Assembly: GCF_003002095.1 (NCBI RefSeq)
Contig: NZ_PVZC01000006.1
Location: 475,264-539,263 of the forward strand
DNA length: 64,000 bases
Direction of reading: 5' to 3'
Origin: Allonocardiopsis opalescens
GTDB lineage: Bacteria > Actinomycetota > Actinomycetes > Streptosporangiales > Streptosporangiaceae
The notes below the pieces were generated by a model. That model did no database searches, had not been told where the DNA came from, and worked only from the letters and a program-made list of their open reading frames with translations. Shown here piece by piece: positions 30,546 to 39,889 of the stretch; position 1 is the stretch's first letter; each line of letters begins with the position of its first letter. The position numbers and the translations under genes are program-made.

Positions 30546-32075
30546 TCACCGCAGCTCGCGCTTGAGGATCTTGCCGGTCGCGGTGAGCGGGAGCGTGTCG
30601 CGGAACTCCACCGTGCGCGGGTACTTGTACGCGGCCATCCGCGCCGCCGCCCAGTCGACCAGCTCCTGCTCGGTCAGCTCCGCGCCCGGGGCGCGCACCG
30701 CGATGGCCTTGATCTCCTCGCCGTGCCGCTCGTCGGGGACGCCGACCACGGCCACCAGGCTGATGCCGGGGTGGGTCATCAGCACCTCCTCGACCTCGCG
30801 CGGGTACACGTTGAGGCCGTTGCGGATGATCATCTCCTTGGCGCGATCGACGATGTAGTAGTAGCCGTCGGCGTCGCGCCTGGCGATGTCGCCGGTGCGC
30901 AGCCAGCCGTCCCGCATCACCTCGGCGGTCGCCTCGGGCCGCTTGTAGTAGCCCTTCATCACGGCGTGGCCGCGCACCGCCAGCTCGCCGGGCCCTTCCC
31001 CGGTGATCTCGTTCCAGTCCGGGTCGATCAGCCTGGCCTCGATGCCCCACACCGGCTTGCCGATGGAGCCGGGCCGGTACGGGATCTTCTCGGAGTTGGA
31101 AATGGTGGTGGGGCTGGTCTCCGACATCCCGTAGCCCTCGTGCAGGTGGATGCCGAAGCGCTCGCGGAAGGCGGCGTGCAGCTCGGCGGGGATGCCCGAG
31201 CCGCCCGAGATGGCCACCCGCACGCTGTCGCCCAGCCCGAGCGCGGCGTCGGGGTGGTTGAGCATCGCCCAGAACATCGTGGGCACCCCGGCGATCACGG
31301 TGGCGCGCTCGGCGCGGATGGCGCCCATCATCTGCCCGGCGTCGAACCTGGGCAGCAGCACGAGCGTCGCCTGCCTGCCGAAGCCGGAGGTCAGATGGGT
31401 GGACTCGGCGAACACGTGGAACAGCGGCAGCGCCACCAGGTGCACGTCGTCGTCGTGCAGGGTGAACATCCGCGCGCCCAGCTGGGAGTTCTGCACCATG
31501 TTGGCGTGCGTCAGCTCCGCGCCCTTGGGACGGCCGGTGGTGCCGCTGGTGTAGAGGATGACGGCGGTGTCGTCGGCGCGGGTCGGGGCGGTGTCGGCCG
31601 GGTCGGCACCGGCCAGCGCCGCCCATAGCGTCTCGGTGCCGGGCACCGGCGAGGGGTCATCGGGGCGGGGCGTGATCACCAGGAACTCGGTGCAGCCGGG
31701 GGTGGCGTCGAAGGCGGCCCGGCCCTCGGCGCCGGTCTCGACCCCGGGGGCGCCGCCAAAGCAGCAGAGCATCCGGGCGTCGCTGTCGGCCAGGTGGTAG
31801 GCCAGCTCGTCCCGCTTGAGCAGCGGGTTGAGCGGGACCACCACGCAGCCGGCCTTGAGGATGCCGAAGTAGGCGATCGGGAAGAGCGGCAGGTTCGGGC
31901 AGACCAGCGCGACCTTGTCGCCGGGCACCAGGCCGCGCGCCCGCAGCAGCCCGGCCATCCTGCGGGCGGCCGCCTCCACCTCGGCATAGCTCAGCCGGGC
32001 GTCGCCGCAGACGATCGCGGTGCGGCCGGGGGCGGTGCGTGCGCTGTCCTCCAGCACCACCGACAGATTCAGCAT
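30546..32075 (-). CDS. Fatty-acid--CoA ligase, last gene of the TetR-linked acyl-CoA operon
   Basis: A 509-residue ANL enzyme with YTSGTTGRPKGAELTH, YGMSETSPTT, RTGDIARRDADGYYYIVDRAKEMIIRNGLNVYPREVEE and the terminal TGKILKRELR Lys. ATG 32075 has GAGGAG 5 nt upstream. Highly similar to the ligase at 12329. It lies 59 bp downstream of an acyl-CoA dehydrogenase gene, and the operon contents (two dehydrogenases, SDR, phosphotransferase) suggest it activates the same carboxylic acid those enzymes oxidise. Confidence 0.92.
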   Translation of the reverse strand: MLNLSVVLEDSARTAPGRTAIVCGDARLSYAEVEAAARRMAGLLRARGLVPGDKVALVCPNLPLFPIAYFGILKAGCVVVPLNPLLKRDELAYHLADSDARMLCCFGGAPGVETGAEGRAAFDATPGCTEFLVITPRPDDPSPVPGTETLWAALAGADPADTAPTRADDTAVILYTSGTTGRPKGAELTHANMVQNSQLGARMFTLHDDDVHLVALPLFHVFAESTHLTSGFGRQATLVLLPRFDAGQMMGAIRAERATVIAGVPTMFWAMLNHPDAALGLGDSVRVAISGGSGIPAELHAAFRERFGIHLHEGYGMSETSPTTISNSEKIPYRPGSIGKPVWGIEARLIDPDWNEITGEGPGELAVRGHAVMKGYYKRPEATAEVMRDGWLRTGDIARRDADGYYYIVDRAKEMIIRNGLNVYPREVEEVLMTHPGISLVAVVGVPDERHGEEIKAIAVRAPGAELTEQELVDWAAARMAAYKYPRTVEFRDTLPLTATGKILKRELR

Positions 32076-32134
32076 GGGGGTCTCCTCTCGCGGGCGTGGG
32101 GGCGCGCCGGGGGACGCGAGGGCGTCGGGGCGGG

Positions 32135-33304
32135 TCAGGCCAGGTGGCCGCCGATGCGGTACCGGCCGTTGAGCAGCTGGCGGGCGATGGTCCGGCGCTG
32201 GATCTCGTCGCTGCCCTCGTAGATGCGGAGCAGCCGCAGGTCGCGCGCCCACAGCTGCACCGGGAGCTCCTGGGTGTAGCCCATGCCGCCGTGGATCTGC
32301 AGCACCCGGTCCACGATCTGGTTGGCCCAGGTGCCGGCGCCGAGCTTGGCCATGGACGAGGAGGTGATCGGGTCGGCGCCCTGGTCGACCTGCCAGGCGG
32401 CCAGCAGGGTCAGGTACCTGACCGCCTCCAGTTCGGTGGCGGAGTCCGCGATCATCCACTGGATGGCCTGGTGCTCGGCGATGGGCCTGCCGAAGGTGGT
32501 GCGCACCTTGGCGTAGTCGAGGGCCATCTGCAGCAGCCGCTCGGCCGAGCCGACGGCGCGGGCGGGCAGCAGGTAGCGGCCGCGGCCGATCCACTCCATG
32601 GCCAGCCGGAAGCCGTCGCCGATCTCGCCGAGGACGTTGCCGGCCGGCACCCGCACGTCGTCCAGGTGCACCGAGGCGGGCCTGGCCTGGCCCATGGTGG
32701 GGATGGGCGAGGTGGTGACGCCCATGCCGCGCTCCACCAGGAAGGCGGTGAAGCCGCCCCGGTGCCGCTTCTCGGCGTCGGTGACGGCGATGACGATGAA
32801 CAGGTCGGCGTCCTCGCCGCCGGTGATGAAGGTCTTCTCCCCGCGCAGCACCCAGTCGTCGCCGTCGCGGCGGGCGGTGGTGGAGATGTTGGTGGCGTCG
32901 GAGCCGGCGTCGGGCTCGGTGATGGCGAAGCAGGACCGCAGCTCCCCGGCGATGGCGGGCTCCAGGTAGCGCTTGCGCTGCTCGTCGTCGGCGTAGAAGA
33001 GGATGTTGTCGGTCTCGCCGCCGAACTGGAACGGCACCAGCGTGCGGCCGTTCTCGGTGGCCAGCAGCGCCTGGGTCACCGCGTCCAGGCCCATCCCGCC
33101 GTGGCTTTCGGGGGTGCCCGGGCCCCAGAAGCCGAACTCCTTCGCCTTGAGCTGCAGCTCCCGGAGTTCGTCACGGGTGATCCCGGTGCCCGAGTCGCGC
33201 TGGCGGCGCAGCAGTTCGGCCTCCAGCGGGATCACCTCGCGGGCGATGAAGGCCCGGGCGGTGTCGCGGATGGCGCGCTGCTCGTCGGTGAGGCCGAAGT
33301 CCAC
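32135..33304 (-). CDS. Acyl-CoA dehydrogenase
   Basis: Oxidises acyl-CoA to trans-2-enoyl-CoA with FAD. A complete 389-residue chain. Features: MDFGLTDEQRAIRDTARAFI at the N-terminus, CFAITEPDAGSDATNI (FAD/substrate loop), VLRGEKTFITGGEDADLFIV, and RTTFGRPIAEHQAIQW, QIHGGMGYTQELPV and RIYEGSDEIQRRTIAR, the last placing the catalytic Glu region. 6 bp downstream of the SDR gene, in the same operon. Confidence 0.94.
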   Translation of the reverse strand: MDFGLTDEQRAIRDTARAFIAREVIPLEAELLRRQRDSGTGITRDELRELQLKAKEFGFWGPGTPESHGGMGLDAVTQALLATENGRTLVPFQFGGETDNILFYADDEQRKRYLEPAIAGELRSCFAITEPDAGSDATNISTTARRDGDDWVLRGEKTFITGGEDADLFIVIAVTDAEKRHRGGFTAFLVERGMGVTTSPIPTMGQARPASVHLDDVRVPAGNVLGEIGDGFRLAMEWIGRGRYLLPARAVGSAERLLQMALDYAKVRTTFGRPIAEHQAIQWMIADSATELEAVRYLTLLAAWQVDQGADPITSSSMAKLGAGTWANQIVDRVLQIHGGMGYTQELPVQLWARDLRLLRIYEGSDEIQRRTIARQLLNGRYRIGGHLA

Positions 33305-33310
33305 GTACGG

Positions 33311-34123
33311 TCATCCTTTCTGGGGCCCGGCGGGCGCTTGGCCGCCGAGTCGTTCGGTCTTGCCTTGGATCCGGTTCATCGCGGCCAGCCAGGCGTCGGT
33401 GTCGGCGGCCCGGCCCGCGTACATCCGCGCCACCTCGGGGTGCGGCAGGATCAGGAAGCGGCGGTCGGCCACCGCGTCGGCGACCGTGTCGGCCACCTGT
33501 TCGGGGGTGATCGCGTCGCGCTCCAGCACGAAGCGCCCGCCCTCGCCGGTGCCGTGCAGCATCCGGGTGCGCACGCCGAGCGGGCAGAGCGCCTGCACGG
33601 TGATGCCGCGGTGCGCGTAGGTGGCGGCCAGCCACTCCGCGAAGGCGACGGCGGCGTGCTTGGTGACGGCGTAGGGGGCGGCGCCGACCATGGTGAGCAG
33701 CCCGGCGGCCGAGGCGGTGATGACCAGGTGGCCGGCGCCGCGCTTCAGCCACGGCCCCATCAGCAGCCGGGCCGCGCGCACGTGGCCCATCACGTTCACG
33801 TCCCAGGCGTGCGCCCAGTCCTCCTCCGCCGACTGCTCGGAGCCGGGGACGGCGACGCCGGCGTTGGCGGCGTACAGGTCGATCTCGCCGAGGACGGCGC
33901 GGGCCTCGGCCACCAGGCGCTCCACCCCCTCGGCACTCGCCGCGTCGCCGGGGACGGCCGCCGCGTCCAGTTCGGCGGCGACGGCGCGCACGGCGCCGGC
34001 GTCGAGGTCGGCCAGGACCAGCCGGGCGCCCTCGGCCGCGAAGCGGCGGGCCATCGCCGCGCCGATGCCGCGGCCCGCGCCGGTGACGACCACTCCGGCG
34101 CCGCGCAGCGGGTGGCCGGTCAC
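33311..34123 (-). CDS. Short-chain dehydrogenase/reductase
   Basis: A 270-residue classical SDR. Features: cofactor loop VTGAGRGIGAAMA, DLDAG acidic residue at the end of strand 2 (NAD preference), NAG in YAANAGVAV, catalytic Ser in ITASAAG and YAVTKHA (Tyr-x3-Lys). GTG 34123 overlaps the upstream dehydrogenase stop by 4 bp (GTGA). Probably the 3-hydroxyacyl or alcohol step in the pathway. Confidence 0.92.
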   Translation of the reverse strand: MTGHPLRGAGVVVTGAGRGIGAAMARRFAAEGARLVLADLDAGAVRAVAAELDAAAVPGDAASAEGVERLVAEARAVLGEIDLYAANAGVAVPGSEQSAEEDWAHAWDVNVMGHVRAARLLMGPWLKRGAGHLVITASAAGLLTMVGAAPYAVTKHAAVAFAEWLAATYAHRGITVQALCPLGVRTRMLHGTGEGGRFVLERDAITPEQVADTVADAVADRRFLILPHPEVARMYAGRAADTDAWLAAMNRIQGKTERLGGQAPAGPQKG

Positions 34124-35361
34124 GGCCGCCGCCCCGTCCCGGCGCGGCGCAGCTCGCGGCGGGCCAGCGAGCGCCGGTGCACCTCGTCGGGGCCGTCGGC
34201 CAGCCGCAGGGTGCGGGCCGAGGTCCAGAGCGCGGCCAGCGGGGAGTCCTGGGAGAGCCCGGCGGCGCCGTACGCCTGGATCGCCTTGTCCAGCACCCAC
34301 TCGGCCATCGCCGGGGTGGCGATCTTAATGGCCTGGATCTCGGTGTGGGCGCCCTTGTTGCCGACGGTGTCCATCAGCCAGGCGGTCTTGAGCACCAGCA
34401 GCCGCGCCATCTCGATCCGGACCCGCGCCTCGGCGATCCACTCCTGGATCACGCCCTGCTCGGCCAGTGGCGCGCCGAAGGCGGTGCGGCCGCTCACCCG
34501 CTCGCACATCAGGTCCAGGCCGCGCTCGGCCATGCCGACCAGCCGCATGCAGTGGTGGATGCGGCCGGGGCCGAGCCGGGCCTGCGCGATGGCGAAGCCG
34601 TCGCCCGGCTTGCCGATCAGGCCGGCGGCGGGCACCCGCACGTCGGTGAAGGACACCTCGGCGTGCCCGCCGTGCGGGGCGTCGGTGTAGCCGAAGACGC
34701 GCATCCCGCGCCGCACCTGCACGCCCGGGGTGCCGCGCGGCACGATGACCATGCTCTGCCTGCGGTGCCGCTCGGCGTCCGGGTCGGTCACCCCCATCAC
34801 GATCAGCAGCTCGCAGTCGGGGTTCATCGCGCCGGTGGACCACCACTTGCGCCCGTTGACGACGTAGGAGTCGCCGTCGCGCTCGATGCGGGTGCGGATG
34901 TTGGTGGCGTCGGAGGAGGCGACGTCGGGCTCGGTCATGCAGAAGGCGGAGCGGATCGCGCCGTCCAGCAGCGGGGTGAGCCAGCGCTCGCGCTGCTCGG
35001 GGCTGCCGAACTCCGCCAGCAGCTCCATGTTGCCGGTGTCGGGCGCGGCGCAGTTCAGCGCCTCGGGCGCCAGTGCGGGGCTGCGGCCGGTGATCTCGGC
35101 CAGCGGCGCGTACTGGAGGTTGGTGAGCCCGGCTCCGGGCGGGCCGCCCGGCAGGAACAGGTTCCACAGGCCCAGGGCGCGCGCCCGCTCCCGCAGCTCG
35201 GCGATGACCGGGGGCCGCCGCCAGCGCTCGTCCTCGGCGGCTTGCTCGGCCCGCTCCGCCTGTTCGGCGAAGACGGGCTCGGCCGGGTAGACGTGCTCGG
35301 CCATGAAGGCGAGCAGCCGCTCGCGCAGGTCCTCGGTGGTGGCGTCGTATGCGAAGTCCAT
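34120..35361 (-). CDS. Acyl-CoA dehydrogenase (ACAD10/11-like subgroup)
   Basis: A 413-residue flavoenzyme. Features: MDFAYDATTEDLRERLLAFM, FCMTEPDVASSDATNIRT, VVNGRKWWSTGAMNPDCELLIVMG, RTAFGAPLAEQGVIQEWIAE, QAYGAAGLSQDSPL and RLADGPDEVHRRSLARRELR. The WWSTGAMNP and DGPDEVH motifs are those of the ACAD11 type, which acts on long or hydroxylated acyl-CoAs. It is next to a phosphotransferase gene. In ACAD10/11 these two domains are fused, and recent work on mammalian and bacterial members describes phosphorylation and elimination of 4-hydroxyacyl-CoAs. Confidence 0.92.
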   Translation of the reverse strand: MDFAYDATTEDLRERLLAFMAEHVYPAEPVFAEQAERAEQAAEDERWRRPPVIAELRERARALGLWNLFLPGGPPGAGLTNLQYAPLAEITGRSPALAPEALNCAAPDTGNMELLAEFGSPEQRERWLTPLLDGAIRSAFCMTEPDVASSDATNIRTRIERDGDSYVVNGRKWWSTGAMNPDCELLIVMGVTDPDAERHRRQSMVIVPRGTPGVQVRRGMRVFGYTDAPHGGHAEVSFTDVRVPAAGLIGKPGDGFAIAQARLGPGRIHHCMRLVGMAERGLDLMCERVSGRTAFGAPLAEQGVIQEWIAEARVRIEMARLLVLKTAWLMDTVGNKGAHTEIQAIKIATPAMAEWVLDKAIQAYGAAGLSQDSPLAALWTSARTLRLADGPDEVHRRSLARRELRRAGTGRRP

Positions 35362-35396
35362 TGGTCTGCCCGCCTCCCGGCGTCTCCACGTGCCTG

Positions 35397-36440
35397 TCAG
35401 CGCCCGGCGCCGTCCGGCCGGTGTCCCAGCGTGGCCAGCCCCGCGGCCAGCAGCGGCTCGACCCCGGCGCCGATGCGGTCGAAGCCCTCCCCCACGGTCT
35501 GGCCGTGGATGTGCCTGAAATGGATGCCCTCGCTGATCACGGCCAGCTTGAAGTGGCCGAAGGCCACGTACCAGGGCAGCGGGGCGAGGTCGAGCCCGCT
35601 GCTCGCGGCGTACCACTCCACCAGCCGCTCCGAGGAGGGGAAGGGGGAGCCGGGCGTGACGGCGGTGTCGAGCGGGAGCACGGGGAGCGCGCCGACGCGG
35701 TCCCAGTAGACGCACAGCAGGCCCAGGTCGGCCAGCGGGTCGCCGAGCGTCGACATCTCCCAGTCCAGTACGGCGGCCACCGTGTCGTCGGGCCCGACGA
35801 CGCAGTTGTCCAGCCGGAAGTCCCCGTGCACGACGGCGGCGCGCTGCGCTTGCGGCACGGCGCCGGCCAGCAGCCCGGCCAGCTCGTCGGCCCCGGCCAG
35901 CGGCCGGCTCCGGGAGGCGTCCAGCTGCTTGCGCCAGCGGGCCAGCTGGCGGTGCAGGTAGCCGTCGGGGCGGCCGAAGTCGGCCAGCCCCACCTCGGCG
36001 GGCGGCACGGAGTGCAGGGCGGCGAGCACGTCGCTCAGGTCGCGGGCGATGTGCTCGGCGCGGGCGCGGCCCAGCGGGACCGCCTGCTCGGGGGTGCGCA
36101 GCACGGCGCCCTCCACCAGCTCCATCACGTAGAAGGGCGCGCCGATCACCTCGGGGTCGGGGCAGTGCAGGTGGACGCGGGGCACCGGGACCGGGCTGCC
36201 GGCCAGCGCGCCCATGACCCGGTACTCGCGGCCCATGTCGTGCGCGGTGGCGAGCACGTGGCCCAGCGGCGGGCGGCGCAGCACCCAGCGGCCGCGTCCG
36301 TCGGTGACCGTGTAGGTGAGGTTGGAGCGCCCGCCGGCGATGACCTCGGCGCGCAGCGGGCCGTCGGCGAAGCCGGGGTGCTCGCGGTCCAGGTAGGCCC
36401 GCAGCCGACCGGTGTCGAGGCCGGGCGGGTCATCGCTCAT
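35397..36440 (-). CDS. Aminoglycoside-phosphotransferase-like kinase (acyl-CoA pathway type), first gene of the operon
   Basis: A kinase-fold protein of 347 residues (ATG 36440). Features: glycine-loop region IAGGRSNLTYTVTD, APFYVMELVEGAVL hinge, VVHGDFRLDNCVVGPD (HGDFRxxN catalytic loop) and VLDWEMSTLGDPLADLGLL (metal-binding Asp). This YcbJ/ACAD11 kinase-domain subgroup is linked to acyl-CoA catabolism, not antibiotic resistance. A TANNNT -10 (TATGGT, 36453-36448) lies 7 nt before ATG 36440, suggesting leaderless mRNA. The TetR operator overlaps that -10. An upstream in-frame ATG (36452) lies inside the operator and is less likely. Confidence 0.88.
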   Translation of the reverse strand: MSDDPPGLDTGRLRAYLDREHPGFADGPLRAEVIAGGRSNLTYTVTDGRGRWVLRRPPLGHVLATAHDMGREYRVMGALAGSPVPVPRVHLHCPDPEVIGAPFYVMELVEGAVLRTPEQAVPLGRARAEHIARDLSDVLAALHSVPPAEVGLADFGRPDGYLHRQLARWRKQLDASRSRPLAGADELAGLLAGAVPQAQRAAVVHGDFRLDNCVVGPDDTVAAVLDWEMSTLGDPLADLGLLCVYWDRVGALPVLPLDTAVTPGSPFPSSERLVEWYAASSGLDLAPLPWYVAFGHFKLAVISEGIHFRHIHGQTVGEGFDRIGAGVEPLLAAGLATLGHRPDGAGR

Positions 36441-36450
36441 GGCGGACACC

Positions 36451-36468
36451 ATACCTACTAGTCGGTAT
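36451..36468. promoter_or_regulatory. TetR operator 1, between aph operon and tetR
   Basis: ATACCTACTAGTCGGTAT is an 18-bp palindrome with one mismatched pair around central ACTAGT. It overlaps the predicted -10 of the minus-strand operon and lies 75 bp before tetR, so it can control both. It matches operator 2 at 16 of 18 positions. Confidence 0.82.
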
Positions 36469-36543
36469 GTTGGCCAGATCCGGTTTTTCCGGCATCCTGC
36501 GGCCGGTGGCGCCGCCGCCGGTCCAGCGCATCAGGGAGACGAC

Positions 36544-37206
36544 ATGGCACGAATCGCGCGCGGCGGAACGCCCGCGGGCCGCAGGGCGGGCGGCAGCACC
36601 GTGCCCGACCGGCTGCTGGCCGCGGCCAGCCGGCTGTTCGCGCAGCGCGGCTTCGAGAGCACCTCGGTGCAGGACGTGGTGGAGGCGGCGGGCGTCACCA
36701 AGGGCGCCATGTACCACTACTTCCGGTCCAAGGACGACCTGCTGCACGAGATCTACCGGCGGCTGCTGACGATGCAGACGCAGCGGCTGGCCGACTTCGC
36801 CGCCGCCGAGGGGCCGCTGCCGGAGCGGCTGTTCGCCGCCGCCTCCGACGTGGTGCAGACCAGCATCGCCAACCTCGACGACTCGGTGATCTTCTTCCGG
36901 TCGATGCACCTGCTCACCAACGAGCACCAGACCCGAGTACGGGCCGAGCGGCGCCGCTACCACGAACTGTTCCGCTCGCTGATCGAGGAGGGGCAGCGCT
37001 CCGGTGCCTTCCGCGACGACATCCCGGCCGGCATCGTCACGATCCACTACTTCGGCTCCGTCCACCAGCTCGGCACCTGGTACCGCCCGGACGGGAAGAT
37101 GACCCCCCGCGAGCTCGGCGAGTACTACGCCACGCTGCTGCTCGCCGGCCTGCGGCCGGAGCCGGGGGCGGCCGGCACCGCGGGGCGGGAGTCCGACGGG
37201 GCCTGA
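36544..37206 (+). CDS. TetR-family repressor of the acyl-CoA/ABC transporter regulon
   Basis: A 220-residue regulator. The N-terminal HTH is RLLAAASRLFAQRGFESTSVQDVVEAAGVTKGAMYHYFRSKDDLLHEIY, followed by a helical ligand domain, FadR/KstR2-like in general look. ATG 36544 has GGGAG upstream. It is divergent from the minus-strand operon, and its presumed 18-bp operator occurs there and again before the Liv operon. The inducer is probably the acyl-CoA formed by the operon's ligase (inference). Confidence 0.92.
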   Translation: MARIARGGTPAGRRAGGSTVPDRLLAAASRLFAQRGFESTSVQDVVEAAGVTKGAMYHYFRSKDDLLHEIYRRLLTMQTQRLADFAAAEGPLPERLFAAASDVVQTSIANLDDSVIFFRSMHLLTNEHQTRVRAERRRYHELFRSLIEEGQRSGAFRDDIPAGIVTIHYFGSVHQLGTWYRPDGKMTPRELGEYYATLLLAGLRPEPGAAGTAGRESDGA

Positions 37207-37219
37207 GCCGCCCTCCCGA

Positions 37220-37244
37220 GGGGACGCGCGACGCGGCCGTCCCC
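37220..37244 (+). terminator. Hairpin downstream of tetR
   Basis: GGGGACG (37220-37226) pairs with CGTCCCC (37238-37244). A moderate stem 14 bp after the tetR stop, without a T-run. Confidence 0.45.
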
Positions 37245-37304
37245 GCGCTTTTCGCGGCTGCGGGACCGCCGCGCCCGCAGTCGATCCCGGTCCGCGCGAG
37301 CACC

Positions 37305-37333
37305 TTGACAGCGGGCCGGAGCACACATAGCTT
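37305..37333 (+). promoter_or_regulatory. Sigma-70-type promoter of the Liv ABC operon
   Basis: An exact TTGACA (37305-37310), 17-bp spacer and TAGCTT (37328-37333) form a strong housekeeping promoter. The expected start point is near 37340, on the edge of TetR operator 2. Confidence 0.75.
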
Positions 37334-37338
37334 CTCAC

Positions 37339-37356
37339 AGACCAACTAGTCGGTAT
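37339..37356. promoter_or_regulatory. TetR operator 2, upstream of the Liv ABC operon
   Basis: AGACCAACTAGTCGGTAT repeats operator 1 with two substitutions. It begins 5 bp after the predicted -10, so a bound repressor would sit on the transcription start. Confidence 0.82.
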
Positions 37357-37451
37357 GTGACTCCGATCACCGTGAGTCCAGGGCCGTCGGCTCGGTGCCG
37401 CCGCTCTGGACGTGCGGTCCGAGGCCGCGGAAGGACGGGTGCACGGGCGTC

Positions 37452-38224
37452 ATGACCAGCACGGAAGGCACCGGCGGACTCCTCGTCGAGGACGTGTCGG
37501 TCCGCTTCGGCGGCGTCGTCGCCCTGCGGGACGTCTCCCTCACCGCCGCGCCGAACACGGTCACCGGGATCATCGGCCCCAACGGCGCGGGCAAGACCAC
37601 CCTCTACAACGCGCTGTGCGGACTGGTGCGCGCCGACAGCGGCCGGATCAGCTGGCGCGGCACCCCGCTGCTGGGCCGCCGCCCCGACGAACTGGCCGGC
37701 CTGGGCGTCGCCCGCACCCTGCAGGGCATGAACCTGTTCCCGCTGATGACCGTGGCCGAGAACGTGATGGTCGGCGCCGACCGGCTGGCGCGCGGCGGCA
37801 CCCTGGCCGCGCTCACCGGCCTCGGCCGCGTCGGCCGCGACGAGCGGCGGCTGCGCGCCCGCGCCCTCGACGCGCTGGCCGAGTTCGGCGTGGCCCACCT
37901 CGCCGAAGCGCTGCCGCCGTCGCTGCCCTTCGGCCTGCGCAAGCGGGTGGCGCTGGCCCGGGCGCTGGCCGCCGACCCCGACCTGCTGCTGCTGGACGAG
38001 CCGGCCGGCGGGCTGTCCGCCGAGGAGATCGCGGAGCTGGCCGAGCGGATCAGGGGCTTCCGCGAGCGGATGACCGTGCTGCTGGTCGAGCACCACATGG
38101 ACATGGTCATGGACGTGTGCGACCACATCGCGGTGCTCAACTTCGGCCGCGTGATCGCCGCCGGACCGCCCGAGGCGATCCGCGCCGACGCGGCCGTGAC
38201 CGAGGCGTACCTGGGGGACGCCGC

Positions 38225-38228
<4 letters not shown>
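37452..38228 (+). CDS. livG: Branched-chain-type ABC transporter ATP-binding protein LivG
   Basis: A 258-residue ABC ATPase. Features: Walker A GPNGAGKTTLYN, Q-loop TLQGMNLFP, a signature region PSLPFGLRKRVALARALA (signature loop LPFGLRK instead of LSGGxQ, as is usual for LivG), Walker B LLLLDEPAGGL and switch His in VEHHMDMV. First gene of livGFHMK. Its stop overlaps livF by 4 bp. Regulated by TetR operator 2. Confidence 0.93.
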
Positions 38229-38959
<731 letters not shown>

Positions 38960-38993
38960 CCCCCCACCACCGCCCGCAGCCGGGAGGAGCCCG

Positions 38994-39845
38994 ATGGAGC
39001 AGCTGGCCGAACTGGTACTCAACGGCGTCTCCAGCGGCGCCGTCTACGCGGCGCTGGCCCTCTCGCTGATGATCATCTACCAGGCGACGCGGGTGGTGAA
39101 CTTCGCCCAGCCGGGCCTGGCGCTGATCGCGGCCTACACGGCCTTCTCCGTCACCCGGGCCACCGGCAGCTACTGGCTCGGCTTCGTGCTCGCGCTGGTG
39201 GTGGGCGGGGCGCTGGGGGTGCTGGCCGAGCGGCTGCTGATCCGGCCGGTGCAGCGCCGCTCGGAGCTGAGCGCGATCATCGTGACGCTCGGGCTGCTGA
39301 TGCTGCTGCAGGGCGTCGCGGGCATGGTGTGGAGCAACGAGCCGCACTCCTTCCCGTACCCGCTGGACTTCCGCGGCCGCTTCTCGGCCACCGACGCCTT
39401 CGCCGTCGCCGCGGTGGGCGTCACCGCGCTGGGCCTGCTGCTGCTGTTCCGGTACACGCCGCTGGGCCTGCGGATGCGGGCCGCGGCCTTCCGGCCCGAG
39501 GTGGCCAGGATGGTGGGGGTGCGCGTCGGGCTGATGCTCACGGTCGGCTGGGGCATCGCCTCGGTGATCGGCGCGCTCGCCGGGATGCTCGCCGTGCCGC
39601 CGTTCATCTTCCCCAACGTGCTCGACGGCGTGTTCGTCTACGGCATCACCGCCGCCGTGATCGGCGGCCTCGACAACCCGTTCGGCGCGGTGCTCGGCGG
39701 CTTCACCCTCGGCATCGGCCTCTCACTGGTCTCGGGCTACCTGGGGCCCGAGCTGGTGACGCTGGCCGCGCTGGTGATCGTGGTGGTGGTGCTCAGCCTG
39801 CGGCCCGACGGCCTGTTCACCCGCCCCCGCGCCCGGCAGGTGTGA
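38994..39845 (+). CDS. livH: Branched-chain-type ABC transporter permease LivH
   Basis: A 283-residue membrane protein, about eight hydrophobic segments. It begins LVLNGVSSGAVYAALALSLMIIYQATRVVNFAQPG, the LivH hallmark. It ends in the GITAAVIGGLDNPFGAVLGGFTLGIG loop that contacts the ATPases. GGAGGAG precedes the ATG. Confidence 0.94.
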   Translation: MEQLAELVLNGVSSGAVYAALALSLMIIYQATRVVNFAQPGLALIAAYTAFSVTRATGSYWLGFVLALVVGGALGVLAERLLIRPVQRRSELSAIIVTLGLLMLLQGVAGMVWSNEPHSFPYPLDFRGRFSATDAFAVAAVGVTALGLLLLFRYTPLGLRMRAAAFRPEVARMVGVRVGLMLTVGWGIASVIGALAGMLAVPPFIFPNVLDGVFVYGITAAVIGGLDNPFGAVLGGFTLGIGLSLVSGYLGPELVTLAALVIVVVVLSLRPDGLFTRPRARQV

Positions 39846-39889
39846 CCGTGGCGCGCCCGACGACCCGCCCGGACCTGCGGAGGGACCCC

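Noticed and set aside
35397..36440. Aminoglycoside resistance gene
   Set aside because: The kinase fold is of the ACAD11/YcbJ subgroup and sits in an acyl-CoA operon, so antibiotic modification is unlikely.
36451..36468. Phage or transposon attachment site (shared 18-bp sequence with 37339)
   Set aside because: The two copies are palindromic and placed on promoters around a TetR gene. There is no integrase or transposase nearby.
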